Assembly (NCBI RefSeq): GCF_000733935.1
Contig: NZ_JPON01000001.1
Location: forward strand, 4,104,623-4,168,622
Direction of reading: 5' to 3'
Source of the DNA: Methylomarinum vadi
GTDB taxonomy: Bacteria; Pseudomonadota; Gammaproteobacteria; Methylococcales; Methylomonadaceae
DNA length: 64,000 nucleotides
A model generated the notes under the pieces. The model had not been told where the DNA came from and ran no database searches. It saw only the letters and a program-made list of their open reading frames with translations. Below, in pieces: positions 28,516 to 37,766 of this stretch; position 1 is the stretch's first letter; each line of letters opens with the position of its first letter. The position numbers and the translations under genes were made by a program.

Positions 28516-29298
28516 GTGAAAGCCTATAAAACCTTCATTGGCTTGATAGCCCTTAACTACATAGCCTTTGGCGGTTTTTTGTACTTTTTCCAGGATTTTT
28601 TCCTCTATCATCCAACTCCGTATATTGCTCATCCAGGCCTGCTTGAGAAAGACATTCGCGTAGAAGACGGCACTAATATCAAGTTGTTCGTCGTCAATCC
28701 CGGGCATGGCAGAGCGGTGCTTTATTTCGGCGGCAACGCGGAAGCGGTGGGCTTCAATGCGCCCCGTTTTACAGAAGTCTTGCCCGAAAAAACCGTTTAT
28801 TTGATCAATTATCGGGGCTATGGCGGAAGTAACGGAGAACCTTCCGAAGCCGCTTTCTATAGCGATGCGCTCAGTATTTATGACCGGCTCAAGCCGCTGC
28901 ATACGGAAATAGCCGTCATCGGCCGAAGTTTAGGCAGTGGTGTGGCGACTTATCTTGCCGCGCAACGAAATATCAGCAGACTGGTGTTGGTTACGCCTTT
29001 CGACAGCATCGAGAATGTCGCGCAGAAAAAATTCCCTTTTTTCCCGGTTTCATGGATTTTAACCGACAGCTACGATTCGTTGGCCCGGGCAACAAAAATC
29101 AAAATTCCGGTTTTAATTCTGGCGGCGGAGAATGACCGGATTATAGAATCGTGGAGTACGGACAATCTGATTGCCGGATTCCCTGAACGGCAACGCGAGG
29201 TTCACGTTTTGCCCGATAGCGATCACAATTCCATTTCCCTCAGTCCGAGTTATTATCGAATAATCGGCCAGTTTTTAGATGTTAAATCAAATAAATAG
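28516..29298 (+). CDS. Membrane-anchored alpha/beta hydrolase
   Basis: 260-residue hydrolase with an N-terminal hydrophobic helix (TFIGLIALNYIAFGGFLYFF) followed by the LYHPTPY segment found in BEM46/ABHD13-type hydrolases. The nucleophile elbow is GRSLGSG, with oxyanion-strand AVLYFGGNAE, a later Asp (AAENDRII) and His (DSDHNS) completing the triad. The start is GTG at 28516. It faces the same way as bfr but 133 bp away, so it is probably separate. Substrate unknown; likely an esterase or acylhydrolase at the inner membrane. Confidence 0.78.
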   Translation: MKAYKTFIGLIALNYIAFGGFLYFFQDFFLYHPTPYIAHPGLLEKDIRVEDGTNIKLFVVNPGHGRAVLYFGGNAEAVGFNAPRFTEVLPEKTVYLINYRGYGGSNGEPSEAAFYSDALSIYDRLKPLHTEIAVIGRSLGSGVATYLAAQRNISRLVLVTPFDSIENVAQKKFPFFPVSWILTDSYDSLARATKIKIPVLILAAENDRIIESWSTDNLIAGFPERQREVHVLPDSDHNSISLSPSYYRIIGQFLDVKSNK

Positions 29299-29422
29299 CG
29301 CTTTCGCGTTCGCTGGTTTAAGGGCAAATTATTGCCCCCTAAAGCCGATGTCGTATTTGTCTTGCATGTCGATGAGATAAAGGTATATTGTTAAAAAAAA
29401 TTTTATAACGAGGCATTGGGTA

Positions 29423-31363
29423 ATGGATAATTCGAAACAAGACGATTTCCTGAGCTATATAAAGGCTTTCCTTGGCAATCTTTATCAATTGCTGAAAAAA
29501 TTGTTGTCATTTGTGGACGACAAGCTTTCGTCCAAGGAAACCGAATACGACATCAATCAACCTTCGGATAAGAAGCAGAATGCCCGTGGAAAATGGCGGT
29601 GGTTGGCTATTGCCTTGGCCGTCATCATGCTGTTGTCGATATTCAACAATGCGGAGCAGTTAAGCCGGGAGGAAATTCCCTACAACCAATTTCTGAAGGC
29701 GGTTAAGGAAAACCAAGTCGAAAGGGTGGTCGTTACCGAGAAATATATGATCGGTAATATGAAGAACGGCGAAGAATTTACCACGTTCCCGTTATGGAAC
29801 GAGGAACTGGCCGAGCTGATGGAAAGCCATGATGTCGAATATCTGGTAAGAAGCAGCGAAAGCTGGCTGGGTAACATCCTGTTCAATTGGGTTATCCCCA
29901 TGGTTATTTTGGTGTTCATCTGGTCCTGGTTCTTTCGCCGTACCGCGGCCGGCGGCCCCGGTCGCGAATTTTTAAATATCGGCAATAAAATCCGCATTCA
30001 TCCAGAAACCGGTTCGAAGATAACGTTCGATGATGTCGCCGGCGCCGACGATGCCAAGCAGGAATTGAAGGAAACGATCGATTTTCTTCGCACCCCGGAA
30101 AAAATCCAGAAACTGGGTGGCCGCATGCCCAAGGGGGTTTTGCTGGTCGGATCGCCCGGAACCGGAAAGACGTTGCTGGCACGGGCCGTGTCTGGCGAAG
30201 CGGGGGTACCGTTTTTCAATATCAGCGGTTCCGAGTTTATCGAGTTGTTCGTTGGCGTCGGTGCCGCGCGGGTACGGGAATTGTTCGAACAGGCCAGACA
30301 GAAAGCGCCTTGCATCATCTTCATCGATGAGCTCGATGCCATCGGACGTTCCCGGGGCGGTCCGGTGGTGATGGGAGGCCATGACGAAAGGGAGCAAACC
30401 TTGAACCAATTGCTGACCGAAATGGACGGTTTCGATCCGTCCTCCGGCGTCGTCGTGATGGCCGCGACCAACCGGCCGGAGGTGCTGGATAAGGCATTGT
30501 TGCGGGCGGGGCGCTTCGATAGGCAAATCGTTGTCGACAAGCCCGATATGCTGGATCGGGTTGAAATCCTGAAACTGCATTGCAAGCACTTGACCCTGGC
30601 CGAAGACATCGATTTCGCCGTGATCGCCAGGCGCACGCCAGGCCTAGTCGGGGCGGATCTTGCCAACATCGCCAATGAAGCGGCGATCATCGCCACGCGT
30701 CACGAGCAGGACAAAGTGACGATGGCTAATTTCGAAGCCGCCATCGATAGGGTTCTGACCGGGCCGGAAAAGAAAAACCGCGCTTTGAGCCCCGACGAGA
30801 AACGTCGGGTGGCCTATCACGAAGCGGGCCACGCCCTAGTTGCGGAGCAGGTGCCGACAGGCCAGCCGGTACATAAGATTTCCATTATTCCGCGGGGCGT
30901 GTCGGCCCTGGGCTTTACCCTGCAGCTACCGGTGGAGGAAAAATTCCTGTCCACCGAGGATGAATTGAAAGACCAGTTGGCGATACTGCTAGGTGGGCGC
31001 ATGTCCGAGGAGCTGGTTCTCGGCAGCATCTCCACCGGCGCCCAGAACGACCTGGAAAAGGCCAGCGAAATCGCCCGTAACATGGTTTGTTATTTGGGTA
31101 TGAGCAAGAAGCTGGGGCCCCTGACTTATGGCAAACGCCAGCAGCTGCAGTTCCTTCCCACCGAGGAAACCGAGCAGCGCAATTACAGCGAGGAAACGGC
31201 ACGATTGGTCGACAGCGAGATCAAAGCACTTATCGACGAAGCGCAGAAGAGGGCGCGCGATATTCTGACCAGACAGCGCAAGATCTTGGACCAGTTGGCG
31301 GATTTATTGCAGGAGCGAGAAGTTATCGGTCGCGAGGAGTTGACCGAATTGTTGAAGAAATAA
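29423..31363 (+). CDS. ftsH: ATP-dependent zinc metalloprotease FtsH (extended N-terminus paralogue)
   Basis: 646-residue AAA+ membrane protease. A cytoplasmic N-terminal extension of about 55 residues precedes the first membrane helix ([15 protein letters not shown]), then a periplasmic domain ([20 protein letters not shown]), a second helix, Walker A GSPGTGKT, Walker [12 protein letters not shown], the pore-like [10 protein letters not shown], the second region of homology ([21 protein letters not shown]) and the zinc site HEAGH. The extension and an isolated locus (no rlmE or folP beside it) suggest a second, non-housekeeping FtsH, though only one copy is seen here. Confidence 0.93.
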   Translation: MDNSKQDDFLSYIKAFLGNLYQLLKKLLSFVDDKLSSKETEYDINQPSDKKQNARGKWRWLAIALAVIMLLSIFNNAEQLSREEIPYNQFLKAVKENQVERVVVTEKYMIGNMKNGEEFTTFPLWNEELAELMESHDVEYLVRSSESWLGNILFNWVIPMVILVFIWSWFFRRTAAGGPGREFLNIGNKIRIHPETGSKITFDDVAGADDAKQELKETIDFLRTPEKIQKLGGRMPKGVLLVGSPGTGKTLLARAVSGEAGVPFFNISGSEFIELFVGVGAARVRELFEQARQKAPCIIFIDELDAIGRSRGGPVVMGGHDEREQTLNQLLTEMDGFDPSSGVVVMAATNRPEVLDKALLRAGRFDRQIVVDKPDMLDRVEILKLHCKHLTLAEDIDFAVIARRTPGLVGADLANIANEAAIIATRHEQDKVTMANFEAAIDRVLTGPEKKNRALSPDEKRRVAYHEAGHALVAEQVPTGQPVHKISIIPRGVSALGFTLQLPVEEKFLSTEDELKDQLAILLGGRMSEELVLGSISTGAQNDLEKASEIARNMVCYLGMSKKLGPLTYGKRQQLQFLPTEETEQRNYSEETARLVDSEIKALIDEAQKRARDILTRQRKILDQLADLLQEREVIGREELTELLKK

Positions 31364-31880
31364 TCCGTGTCGTCGACACAACGGGAGTGCTTGTTTGCAC
31401 TCCCGAACAGCGACTATCGCCGATCCTAATATTTAGGATTTTGCCGTCACCATAACCTCTCTCATAGGGGGCATTGGCAAAGACGGTTAAAGTATGGTTG
31501 TTTCGCCCGCTTCCGGTTGTATCGTCAATTGCGTATTTTTTTTGCCGAATGTCATGAATCGATCGGATTGCATAGAGTGCCAAGAATCATCCCTCCTTCT
31601 CTCAATCGTATCTAGTTCACCGTTTTTAGCGCGGTCATTACCCTCGCAGCATCCGTATCATCTTTGCTGAACGCTGGAGTATATACAGTTGACCCAGTCT
31701 TAGCATTGAAATCTGTAATATATTGATAAATAATGAAAAAATAATTTTATGGCACTACAGGCAAGAAAAGTGGCATGATTTTTAATGCATATTAATCAAT
31801 GGCTTGAAGACTTATGGCACTACATTGACAAAGCTGGGTTAAAATGACGCATCGACATCGAACAATCGATTAATTTACAC
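31364..31880. other. Intergenic region between ftsH and the globin-lapDG operon
   Basis: 517 bp without a gene. A hairpin CGGGAGTGC/GCACTCCCG at about 31380-31405 could end ftsH transcription, though it lacks a T run. Another short palindrome (ATCCTAA/TTTAGGAT) lies near 31425-31440. The last 140 bp are AT-rich and hold two copies of TTATGGCACTACA (31747-31759 and 31812-31824), 65 bp apart, upstream of the globin gene. Confidence 0.5.
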
Positions 31881-32267
31881 ATGTCTGAACACACAATCAC
31901 GCCTTATGAACTGATAGGGGGCGAAAAAGCGGTCTTAAGTATAGTGGACCGCTTTTATTTTTATATGGATACCCTGCCGGAAGCCGAAGGCATAAGAAAA
32001 ATGCACGCAAAAAGCCTGGCGGTGGCAAAGGACAAGCTCTTTAAGTTTTTGTCCGGTTGGTTGGGTGGGCCGAATCTGTTTATCGAGGAATTCGGCCATC
32101 CGATGTTGCGACGGCGGCACTTTCCTTTCGCCATCGGCCCGGCGGAACGCGATCAGTGGATGCTATGCATGAACAAGGCGCTTGCCGAGGTCGAGATGGA
32201 CCCGAGCTTGCGCGACGGTTTACGCCAGGCCTTGGCGCAACTGGCCAGCCATATGATTAATCAATAA
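31881..32267 (+). CDS. Group II truncated haemoglobin (trHbO type)
   Basis: 128-residue haem protein of the truncated-globin fold. It has the group II pattern: TPYELIGGEKAVLSIVDRFYFYMD at helices A-B with the paired aromatics, KLFKFLSGWLGGPNLF, and the proximal His in LRRRHFPFAI, followed by the W-x-C-x-N helix. Such proteins bind O2 or NO or take part in redox defence. It is the first gene of a tight cluster with lapD 16 bp downstream, which raises the possibility that a gas or redox state feeds into biofilm control, an inference from position only. Confidence 0.92.
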   Translation: MSEHTITPYELIGGEKAVLSIVDRFYFYMDTLPEAEGIRKMHAKSLAVAKDKLFKFLSGWLGGPNLFIEEFGHPMLRRRHFPFAIGPAERDQWMLCMNKALAEVEMDPSLRDGLRQALAQLASHMINQ

Positions 32268-32283
32268 CTTCCCGGCGGTTATT

Positions 32284-34188
32284 ATGTCTTTATCGAAACA
32301 ACTGGTCATCCTTATTTCCTTGTTGTTTTTGCTGATATTCAGCATCAATTTTGTGTTGAGCGTCAGAAATATAAAGACCTATTTGGAAGGCGAGGCTTCC
32401 ATTCATGCCCAGGATACCGCCACATCGTTGGGCTTATCGTTGAGTCCTTATCTAAGGGACGAACAAGACCCCGTCATCGAAACGATGATCCAGGCCATAT
32501 TCGACCGGGGCTATTACCGGGAAATCCGCTTGGTCAATGTGGATGGCAAGGAATTGGTCGAGTTGCGCGATGACCAGCAGATAAAAGGCGTGCCGGAGTG
32601 GTTTATCGAATGGTTGCCGATGAAACTGGCCGAGGCGCAGAGCGAGATCAGCACCGGTTGGCAGGTGACGGGGACCGTATCGGTGACGGTCAATCCCGGT
32701 TATGCCTATCACAAACTCTATGAACAAGTAAAAAGCGCCTTTTATTATTCGGCTGCGGTTTTCGCGGCGGCGCTGATTTTGTTGCTTCTTGCCTTACGCA
32801 TGGCCTTGCGATCTTTAAAGCAACTCGAGCAACTGGCCGTGACGATTGCCGATGGCCATTTCAGCACGATCGATAACATTCCCTGGACCACCGAGGTCAG
32901 AAACCTGACTCAGGCGATGAACAGCATGTCGCAAAAGGTGGCTGCCATCATCGATAAGTTGCAGCTGAAACTGAAAGACATGGGCGATCAAATGCTGCGC
33001 GACGACTTGACCGGTTTGCATAAAAAGGAGGTCTTCGAAAACGATTTGCGACATTTGTTCATGGAAGATTCAGAGGCGTACATTTATATAGTCAAACTGG
33101 ATAGCTTGACCCGCTTTGTCAACGAACAAGGCTATGAAAAAGTCGATCGGTATATCCAGGACTTTGCCGAGTTGCTGGAAAATTGTTGCCGTCAATTACC
33201 CAAAGGAGTCGCCAATTGTTATCGTTTTTACGGAGCCGAATTCGTCATGTTGCTTAGAAGTGGCGATATCAACCAAGCTCGACAATGCGCCGAACAATTA
33301 AGCACGGAATTCGCCCGTTTCGGCCGACGCTATCAAAAAAACGATGTGGCCCATATCGGTGTGGCGCCGTATTGCGCCGTGACGACCGCGGATACCCTAT
33401 TGGAGTCTGCCTACGAAGCCTATGAACAAGCCAGAATCATCGGCAGTAACGGCTATTTCATCAGAACCAGTCAAAAACCGGCCCGCGATATTGCCGCCTG
33501 GAAAGAACTGGTGTTCGAATGCATCGATTTGAAACGCTATGAGCTGGAATTCGTCAGTCGTATCACCAGTTTTCATGACGATTGCCTGTTGATGGAAGAG
33601 GCCTTTACCCGTGCCTATGATGGCGAGGGCGAGCCGATCGCGATGGCGACCTTTATTTCCATCGCCGAAAAATTCGCCAAGATCGTCACGCTGGAAACCC
33701 AGGTGACCGATCAAGTATTGAGTTTTCTCTTGCAACGGCAATGCCGGCACGCGTTGGCCGTCAATCTGTCGACGCGCACGGTAAAAAGTGCCGAGTTTCG
33801 TGCCTGGTTGGGCAAGCGGTTGAAAAGCAGGCCCCAGGAAGCCGGCAAACTGGTGTTCAGTCTGACTGCCTATGCCGTCGCCAAGGAGGAGGACGTTTAT
33901 CGCGCATTCATAGAGTTCGTGCATGAATTGGGGGCCAAAGTGATTATCAAACGCCTCGACCCCCAGTCCATGTCCGTTTCATTGTGCAAGGCACTGAAAC
34001 CGGACTATATCCGTTTGGCCCGCGAGATCGGGCAGCATATCGATGAGGACCCGAAAAAACAGGCATTCGTCAAAACGCTGGCGGAAGTCAGCGAGCTGCT
34101 GAATATTACGCTGTTTGCCGAAGACGTCGCGGCCGAAGAGGATTGTGTCATCCTGAAGGGAATGGGAATTACCGGTGCCAGCCGCTAA
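32284..34188 (+). CDS. lapD: LapD-like cyclic di-GMP receptor with degenerate GGDEF and EAL domains
   Basis: 634-residue inner-membrane receptor. N-terminal helix (LVILISLLFLLIFSINFVL), a periplasmic LapD/MoxY-type domain (about 30-150, with the conserved Trp-rich loop near PEWFIEWLP), a second helix (about 155-175), a HAMP linker, then GGDEF-like and EAL-like domains. The active sites are degenerate: YGAEF in place of GGDEF, and the EAL motif replaced by MEEAF. LapD proteins are catalytically dead receptors that bind cyclic di-GMP and hold LapG away from its adhesin substrate. The gene overlaps lapG by 14 bp, confirming the pair. Confidence 0.9.
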   Translation: MSLSKQLVILISLLFLLIFSINFVLSVRNIKTYLEGEASIHAQDTATSLGLSLSPYLRDEQDPVIETMIQAIFDRGYYREIRLVNVDGKELVELRDDQQIKGVPEWFIEWLPMKLAEAQSEISTGWQVTGTVSVTVNPGYAYHKLYEQVKSAFYYSAAVFAAALILLLLALRMALRSLKQLEQLAVTIADGHFSTIDNIPWTTEVRNLTQAMNSMSQKVAAIIDKLQLKLKDMGDQMLRDDLTGLHKKEVFENDLRHLFMEDSEAYIYIVKLDSLTRFVNEQGYEKVDRYIQDFAELLENCCRQLPKGVANCYRFYGAEFVMLLRSGDINQARQCAEQLSTEFARFGRRYQKNDVAHIGVAPYCAVTTADTLLESAYEAYEQARIIGSNGYFIRTSQKPARDIAAWKELVFECIDLKRYELEFVSRITSFHDDCLLMEEAFTRAYDGEGEPIAMATFISIAEKFAKIVTLETQVTDQVLSFLLQRQCRHALAVNLSTRTVKSAEFRAWLGKRLKSRPQEAGKLVFSLTAYAVAKEEDVYRAFIEFVHELGAKVIIKRLDPQSMSVSLCKALKPDYIRLAREIGQHIDEDPKKQAFVKTLAEVSELLNITLFAEDVAAEEDCVILKGMGITGASR

Positions 34189-34834
34189 CCTCAAACACAG
34201 ACCGAGCCTCTTTCTGTTCGGCCTGCTATGGGCCTTGGTTGTGTCGGCGACGTTGGAAGTCAGCCAGGCGCTGTTGGAGAGTTTGCGGCAAAAATACGGA
34301 CAGCCGGCGGCCGAACGCGTGCAAGAGTGGCAAAAGTTGATGCAGACGGCGAAAGAATTGCCGGAACCGGAAAAGTTGCGCATCGTAAACGATTTTTTCA
34401 ATCGCCGGCTTCGCTTCGTCGACGACAGCGATTTATGGGGTAAATTGGATTATTGGGCGACACCGGTGGAATTTTTGGCACGGGGGGCCGGCGATTGCGA
34501 GGACTATAGCATCGCCAAATATTTCACCTTGAAGGAATTGGGCGTGCCGGAAGACAAAATGCGCCTGACCTACGTCAAGGCGATCCGGCTCAATCAAGCG
34601 CACATGGTGTTGACTTATTTTGCCGCCCCGCGCGCCGTGCCGATGGTGCTGGATAATTTGATTCCGAGCATAGAAACGGCCGATCGAAGGACGGACCTGC
34701 TGCCGGTCTACAGTTTTAACGGTATCGGCTTGTGGCTGGCGAAAAAACGCGGCCACGATCGCCTAGTGGGTAATTCCGACCGTCTGGATTTGTGGTCTCA
34801 ACTGAAACAACGCATGCTGGAACAATCGTTTTGA
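34175..34834 (+). CDS. lapG: LapG-like periplasmic transglutaminase-fold cysteine protease
   Basis: 219-residue BTLCP protease. In the Lap system LapG cuts the N-terminus of a giant adhesin and releases cells from a surface unless LapD sequesters it. A signal peptide (LFLFGLLWALVVSATLEVS) follows a GTG start. The catalytic triad is C108 in GAGDCEDYS, H143 in NQAHMVL and D160 in VLDNL, with spacing close to known LapG. The overlap with lapD implies coupled translation. The substrate adhesin and its type I secretion genes are not in the window. Confidence 0.92.
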   Translation: MPAANLKHRPSLFLFGLLWALVVSATLEVSQALLESLRQKYGQPAAERVQEWQKLMQTAKELPEPEKLRIVNDFFNRRLRFVDDSDLWGKLDYWATPVEFLARGAGDCEDYSIAKYFTLKELGVPEDKMRLTYVKAIRLNQAHMVLTYFAAPRAVPMVLDNLIPSIETADRRTDLLPVYSFNGIGLWLAKKRGHDRLVGNSDRLDLWSQLKQRMLEQSF

Positions 34835-35580
34835 AACACATTTTTCGTGGCCTTTCCGCCAAACCCTTGCCATTCGATTATCAAATTCGCCGCAGTCAGC
34901 GCGCCAAGAAAACCCGCATCGTCGTAACCGGCGCCAAGATAGAGGTGGTCGCGCCGCCACAGGTCGCGGAGCGTAAAATCCATGATTTTGTTTACGCGCA
35001 ACGGGACTGGATCAGTGCCGCCGTCGAAAAAATGCAGCGCCATCGTCAAGGCATCGCCAAACTGGCGCCGGCCAGTTATGGCGATGGCGCCAAGATTCCG
35101 TTCAAAGGCGATTATTTTCCGCTGATCATCAAGCCGAGCGCATTGCGCCGTATTAAGATCGAGTTTGCCGAGGAAAACGGTTTTATCGCCCATAGTCCTG
35201 ATTCGACGGTAGCGGGGCATAGCGAGTTGATCCGCGTCGCCTTGATCAAATGGATGAAGGAGCAAGCGAGGGCCGAAGGCCACCGCTATATCAAGCTGCA
35301 TGCCGATAAGCATCGGCTCACACCCCGTTCGTTGCGCATCAAGACCCAGAAGAGCCGCTGGGGCAGTTGTGGCGTGAACAACGACATCAACCTCAATTGG
35401 CTGTTGATCATCGCACCGCCGAGCGTCATGGAATATGTGGTCGTGCATGAACTTTGCCATATCCGCCACCGCAACCACTCGCGCGATTTTTGGGAACTGG
35501 TGGCGGATCATCTTCCCGATTACCGGCAACGAAGAGGTTGGTTGAAACAGCACGGTCAAAGCTTGATGCTCGGATTGTGA
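34831..35580 (+). CDS. YgjP/DUF45-type metallopeptidase
   Basis: About 249-residue protein of the YgjP family (WLM/SprT-like zinc peptidases). The zinc site is HELCHIRHRNH, with the upstream family signature SRWGSCGVNNDINLNWLL. I prefer the TTG at 34831, which overlaps the lapG stop (TTGA), over the GTG at 34792 because the sequence from KHIFRGLSAKP onward looks native. It is part of the globin-lapD-lapG operon by overlap. Substrates are unknown; in related families the enzymes act with restriction or repair systems, which gives no clue here. Confidence 0.85.
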   Translation: MKHIFRGLSAKPLPFDYQIRRSQRAKKTRIVVTGAKIEVVAPPQVAERKIHDFVYAQRDWISAAVEKMQRHRQGIAKLAPASYGDGAKIPFKGDYFPLIIKPSALRRIKIEFAEENGFIAHSPDSTVAGHSELIRVALIKWMKEQARAEGHRYIKLHADKHRLTPRSLRIKTQKSRWGSCGVNNDINLNWLLIIAPPSVMEYVVVHELCHIRHRNHSRDFWELVADHLPDYRQRRGWLKQHGQSLMLGL

Positions 35581-36056
35581 TGGTCAAGAAAATATTGTTT
35601 TATCTGGCCGTTGCCGTTTTGATCTTCGGCGGCCAATTTTTTCTTAATCGCGGATTGGCGACCGGTCAGCCTCCGGCTATATTGCAGAAAACCCTGGGCG
35701 GTCGCGAGGCCATGGCGGCTATCGAAAAAGGACCGGCCGTCATTTATTTCTGGGCCGAATGGTGCGGCATCTGCAATATGATGAAAGGCTCGATGGATGA
35801 AGTGTTACGCGATTATCCCGGCATCACTGTCGCGGTCAGGTCGGGCGATGACGGTGCGGTTACAAGCTATCTGCGTCAACATGGCCTGCAATGGCCGGTC
35901 GTCAACGATACCGATGGCGAGATAGCCGGGCATTATGGAGTTAAAGGCGTCCCGGCATTGTTTTTCATCGGCGGCGACGGCGATATTTGGTTGACTTCCG
36001 TTGGCTTCAGTAGCGAGTTAGGGATCCGTTTTCGCTTATGGCTGAGCGGCTGGTGA
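35580..36056 (+). CDS. Membrane-anchored thioredoxin-like protein (TlpA/ScsD-like)
   Basis: 158-residue thioredoxin-fold protein facing the periplasm. N-terminal helix (ILFYLAVAVLIFGGQFFL), active site WCGIC in YFWAEWCGICNMM, cis-Pro in GVKGVPALFFI. The layout matches suppressor-of-copper-sensitivity ScsD and TlpA-like reductases. The ATG overlaps the previous stop (TGATG), so it ends the lapDG operon. A role in reducing the LapG active-site Cys is conceivable but is inference. Its 3' 124 bp overlap the calpain-like gene on the other strand. Confidence 0.85.
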   Translation: MVKKILFYLAVAVLIFGGQFFLNRGLATGQPPAILQKTLGGREAMAAIEKGPAVIYFWAEWCGICNMMKGSMDEVLRDYPGITVAVRSGDDGAVTSYLRQHGLQWPVVNDTDGEIAGHYGVKGVPALFFIGGDGDIWLTSVGFSSELGIRFRLWLSGW

Positions 36057-36919
36057 AGCATACGATCGAAAGGCTTCTTTGCCGCCCAAAATTCAGCATA
36101 GTTGAGCGCGTAACGCGCACTGGCCAAGCCTTTTGCGAGATCGTCCAGGTCGTGCTTTTCGAGGCTGTTTCGGTCGGTGTCCAGGGTCAGATAGCTGCCG
36201 TCGGCAAAATCGATCGCGACGATCGCGGCGGCATGGTAGTCGCTGTAGTCGATTAGCACCATGCTGATGCCGTCGGTATCGTCGGCAAGGATTCGCCGTA
36301 ACGCAATATTTGCCTGTTCCTGGGTGGCGATGGGGATTTCGTGGACAGCATTGCCGGCGAATCGCCTGTATTTGTCGATGTCGGCAATGGTTGCCCCTTT
36401 TGCCCGGTCGCGGTTCAGGAGCAACCATTGTTCGCCGCGTGAAAACAGGAATAGCGCATTCATCGGCACATCGTCCCATAAGCCTTCCGTTTTGATTTGT
36501 TGTTTCCAGAATTTGTCGGCGCCGATTTCCAAAATCGCGACATCGGGATCGCCCAGGGCGGGAGGAGAGAAACCGTCGCCGTCCGAATTGCGCAGGCGAT
36601 AGTTTTCAAGTTCCTGCCTGTCGACGGGGATCGTTTGGGCGGGAAAGTTGGGAAACACGACCGACCAGCCATCGCCGCTTGCGGCTGGGCGGATAGTCGA
36701 ATACAACAATTTTCGACCGTCCGCGTCCTGCCCCAGCGCGAGTAAGGCGGCCAGAAAGAAGCAGTCGCCGGTATCGTTTTGGCCGAAAGATCCCAGCCTG
36801 CCATCGGCGACCGAGGAGCCTGGGTATGCGAATGGATTTTCTAGTGTGATACGGCTATCGATTTTGCTGCAGCCCGCTATGAAGCAGACTGAAACGAGAA
36901 ATAAAGCCGCGGCTTGCAT
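35933..36919 (-). CDS. Calpain-like (C2-type) cysteine protease lipoprotein, putative
   Basis: 328-residue lipoprotein: signal peptide with lipobox FIAGC (C17). The segment FGQNDTGDCFFLAALLALG has the calpain pattern Q-x-x-x-G-D-C-x-F-L-A-A-L, with C53 as nucleophile. A candidate His (H229, DYHAAAIVAID) and Asn/Asp (LDTDRNS) follow at a calpain-like distance, and FWKQQIKTEGLW resembles the middle of that domain. The last 40 residues, rich in Pro and Lys, come from DNA antisense to the thioredoxin gene, so the natural end may have been lost. It starts directly at the stop of the sulfurtransferase gene. Protease activity is unproven. Confidence 0.55.
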   Translation of the reverse strand: MQAAALFLVSVCFIAGCSKIDSRITLENPFAYPGSSVADGRLGSFGQNDTGDCFFLAALLALGQDADGRKLLYSTIRPAASGDGWSVVFPNFPAQTIPVDRQELENYRLRNSDGDGFSPPALGDPDVAILEIGADKFWKQQIKTEGLWDDVPMNALFLFSRGEQWLLLNRDRAKGATIADIDKYRRFAGNAVHEIPIATQEQANIALRRILADDTDGISMVLIDYSDYHAAAIVAIDFADGSYLTLDTDRNSLEKHDLDDLAKGLASARYALNYAEFWAAKKPFDRMLHQPLSHKRKRIPNSLLKPTEVNQISPSPPMKNNAGTPLTP

Positions 36920-37765
36920 TCAAAGTGTTTGTTTCGGCGTGTCGGGGTGTCGTCCCCATTCGGCCCAGGAGCCGTCATAGACCGGCACAATCTCTATTCC
37001 CAGTCGATACAGGGCCAGCGCCAGCACGCAGGCGGACACGCCCGAACCGCAAGTCGTGACGATGGGTTCGGTCAAATCGGCTCCGGCGGCGCTAAACAAT
37101 TCGCGCAGATCAGCGGGCGGCAGCAGGCGTTGTTCGGAGTCGGTCAGGCCGGAATAGGGGATGTTGATACTGCCAGGTATATGGCCGGGCTGTAAACCGG
37201 GTTCGCTGAGGGAACGTCGTCCTTGAAAACTTTCGGGCGAACGGGCATCGATTATTTGCCGGCCGGAATCTTGTTGAATCTGCTTCATCGTTGATATATC
37301 GCAGACCAGTTCGGAGCGATAACGGGCACCGAAGCATCGTTGCGGCCTGGGCGAAGGGAGCATCGATTCTTCCGAATAGGCCAGCTGCCCCCAGCGGGCC
37401 AGACCGCCGTCCAATACCTTGACATGGTCATGGCCGAAAACTCGAAACATCCACCAGGCACGGGCCGCGGCGAAAAAATGATTATTGTCGTAGACAATGA
37501 CCGGCGTATCGTCGGCGATGCCCATCTTTCCCGCGGCCTCCGCGAACCGCTCGGCGTTGGGCAGGGTATGAGGCAACGGAGCATTTGGGTCGGCAATTTC
37601 GTCGATATCGAAAAACAGCGCGTCGGGAATATGGGATTGGCGATATTCTTCTTTGGCGTTGCGCTGTTGTCTGGGCAGGAAGAAAGTTGCGTCGAGGATG
37701 ACTTGTTTATCCGAGTGCGGATTTTGCCGTAATTCCTCGCAACTGATCAATGCCGAGCCGTTCAT
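36920..37765 (-). CDS. sseA: 3-mercaptopyruvate/thiosulfate sulfurtransferase (SseA-like)
   Basis: 281-residue two-domain rhodanese. Domain one (VILDATFFLPRQ, IPDALFFDIDEIAD, HTLPNAERFAEAAGKMGI) leads to the catalytic domain, whose loop is CGSGVSA, the form seen in mercaptopyruvate sulfurtransferases (CG[ST]GV[TS]) rather than thiosulfate-specific rhodaneses. Length is the E. coli SseA size. The start is 1 bp from the hemJ stop, so hemJ, this gene and the lipoprotein form an operon. Confidence 0.92.
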   Translation of the reverse strand: MNGSALISCEELRQNPHSDKQVILDATFFLPRQQRNAKEEYRQSHIPDALFFDIDEIADPNAPLPHTLPNAERFAEAAGKMGIADDTPVIVYDNNHFFAAARAWWMFRVFGHDHVKVLDGGLARWGQLAYSEESMLPSPRPQRCFGARYRSELVCDISTMKQIQQDSGRQIIDARSPESFQGRRSLSEPGLQPGHIPGSINIPYSGLTDSEQRLLPPADLRELFSAAGADLTEPIVTTCGSGVSACVLALALYRLGIEIVPVYDGSWAEWGRHPDTPKQTL

Positions 37766-37766
37766 A

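Noticed and set aside
31750-31830. A possible sigma-54 promoter upstream of the globin gene (two TGGCAC sequences)
   Set aside because: Neither TGGCAC has the required GC at the -12 position; the spacing is one or more bases off, unlike the promoter at 50046-50061.
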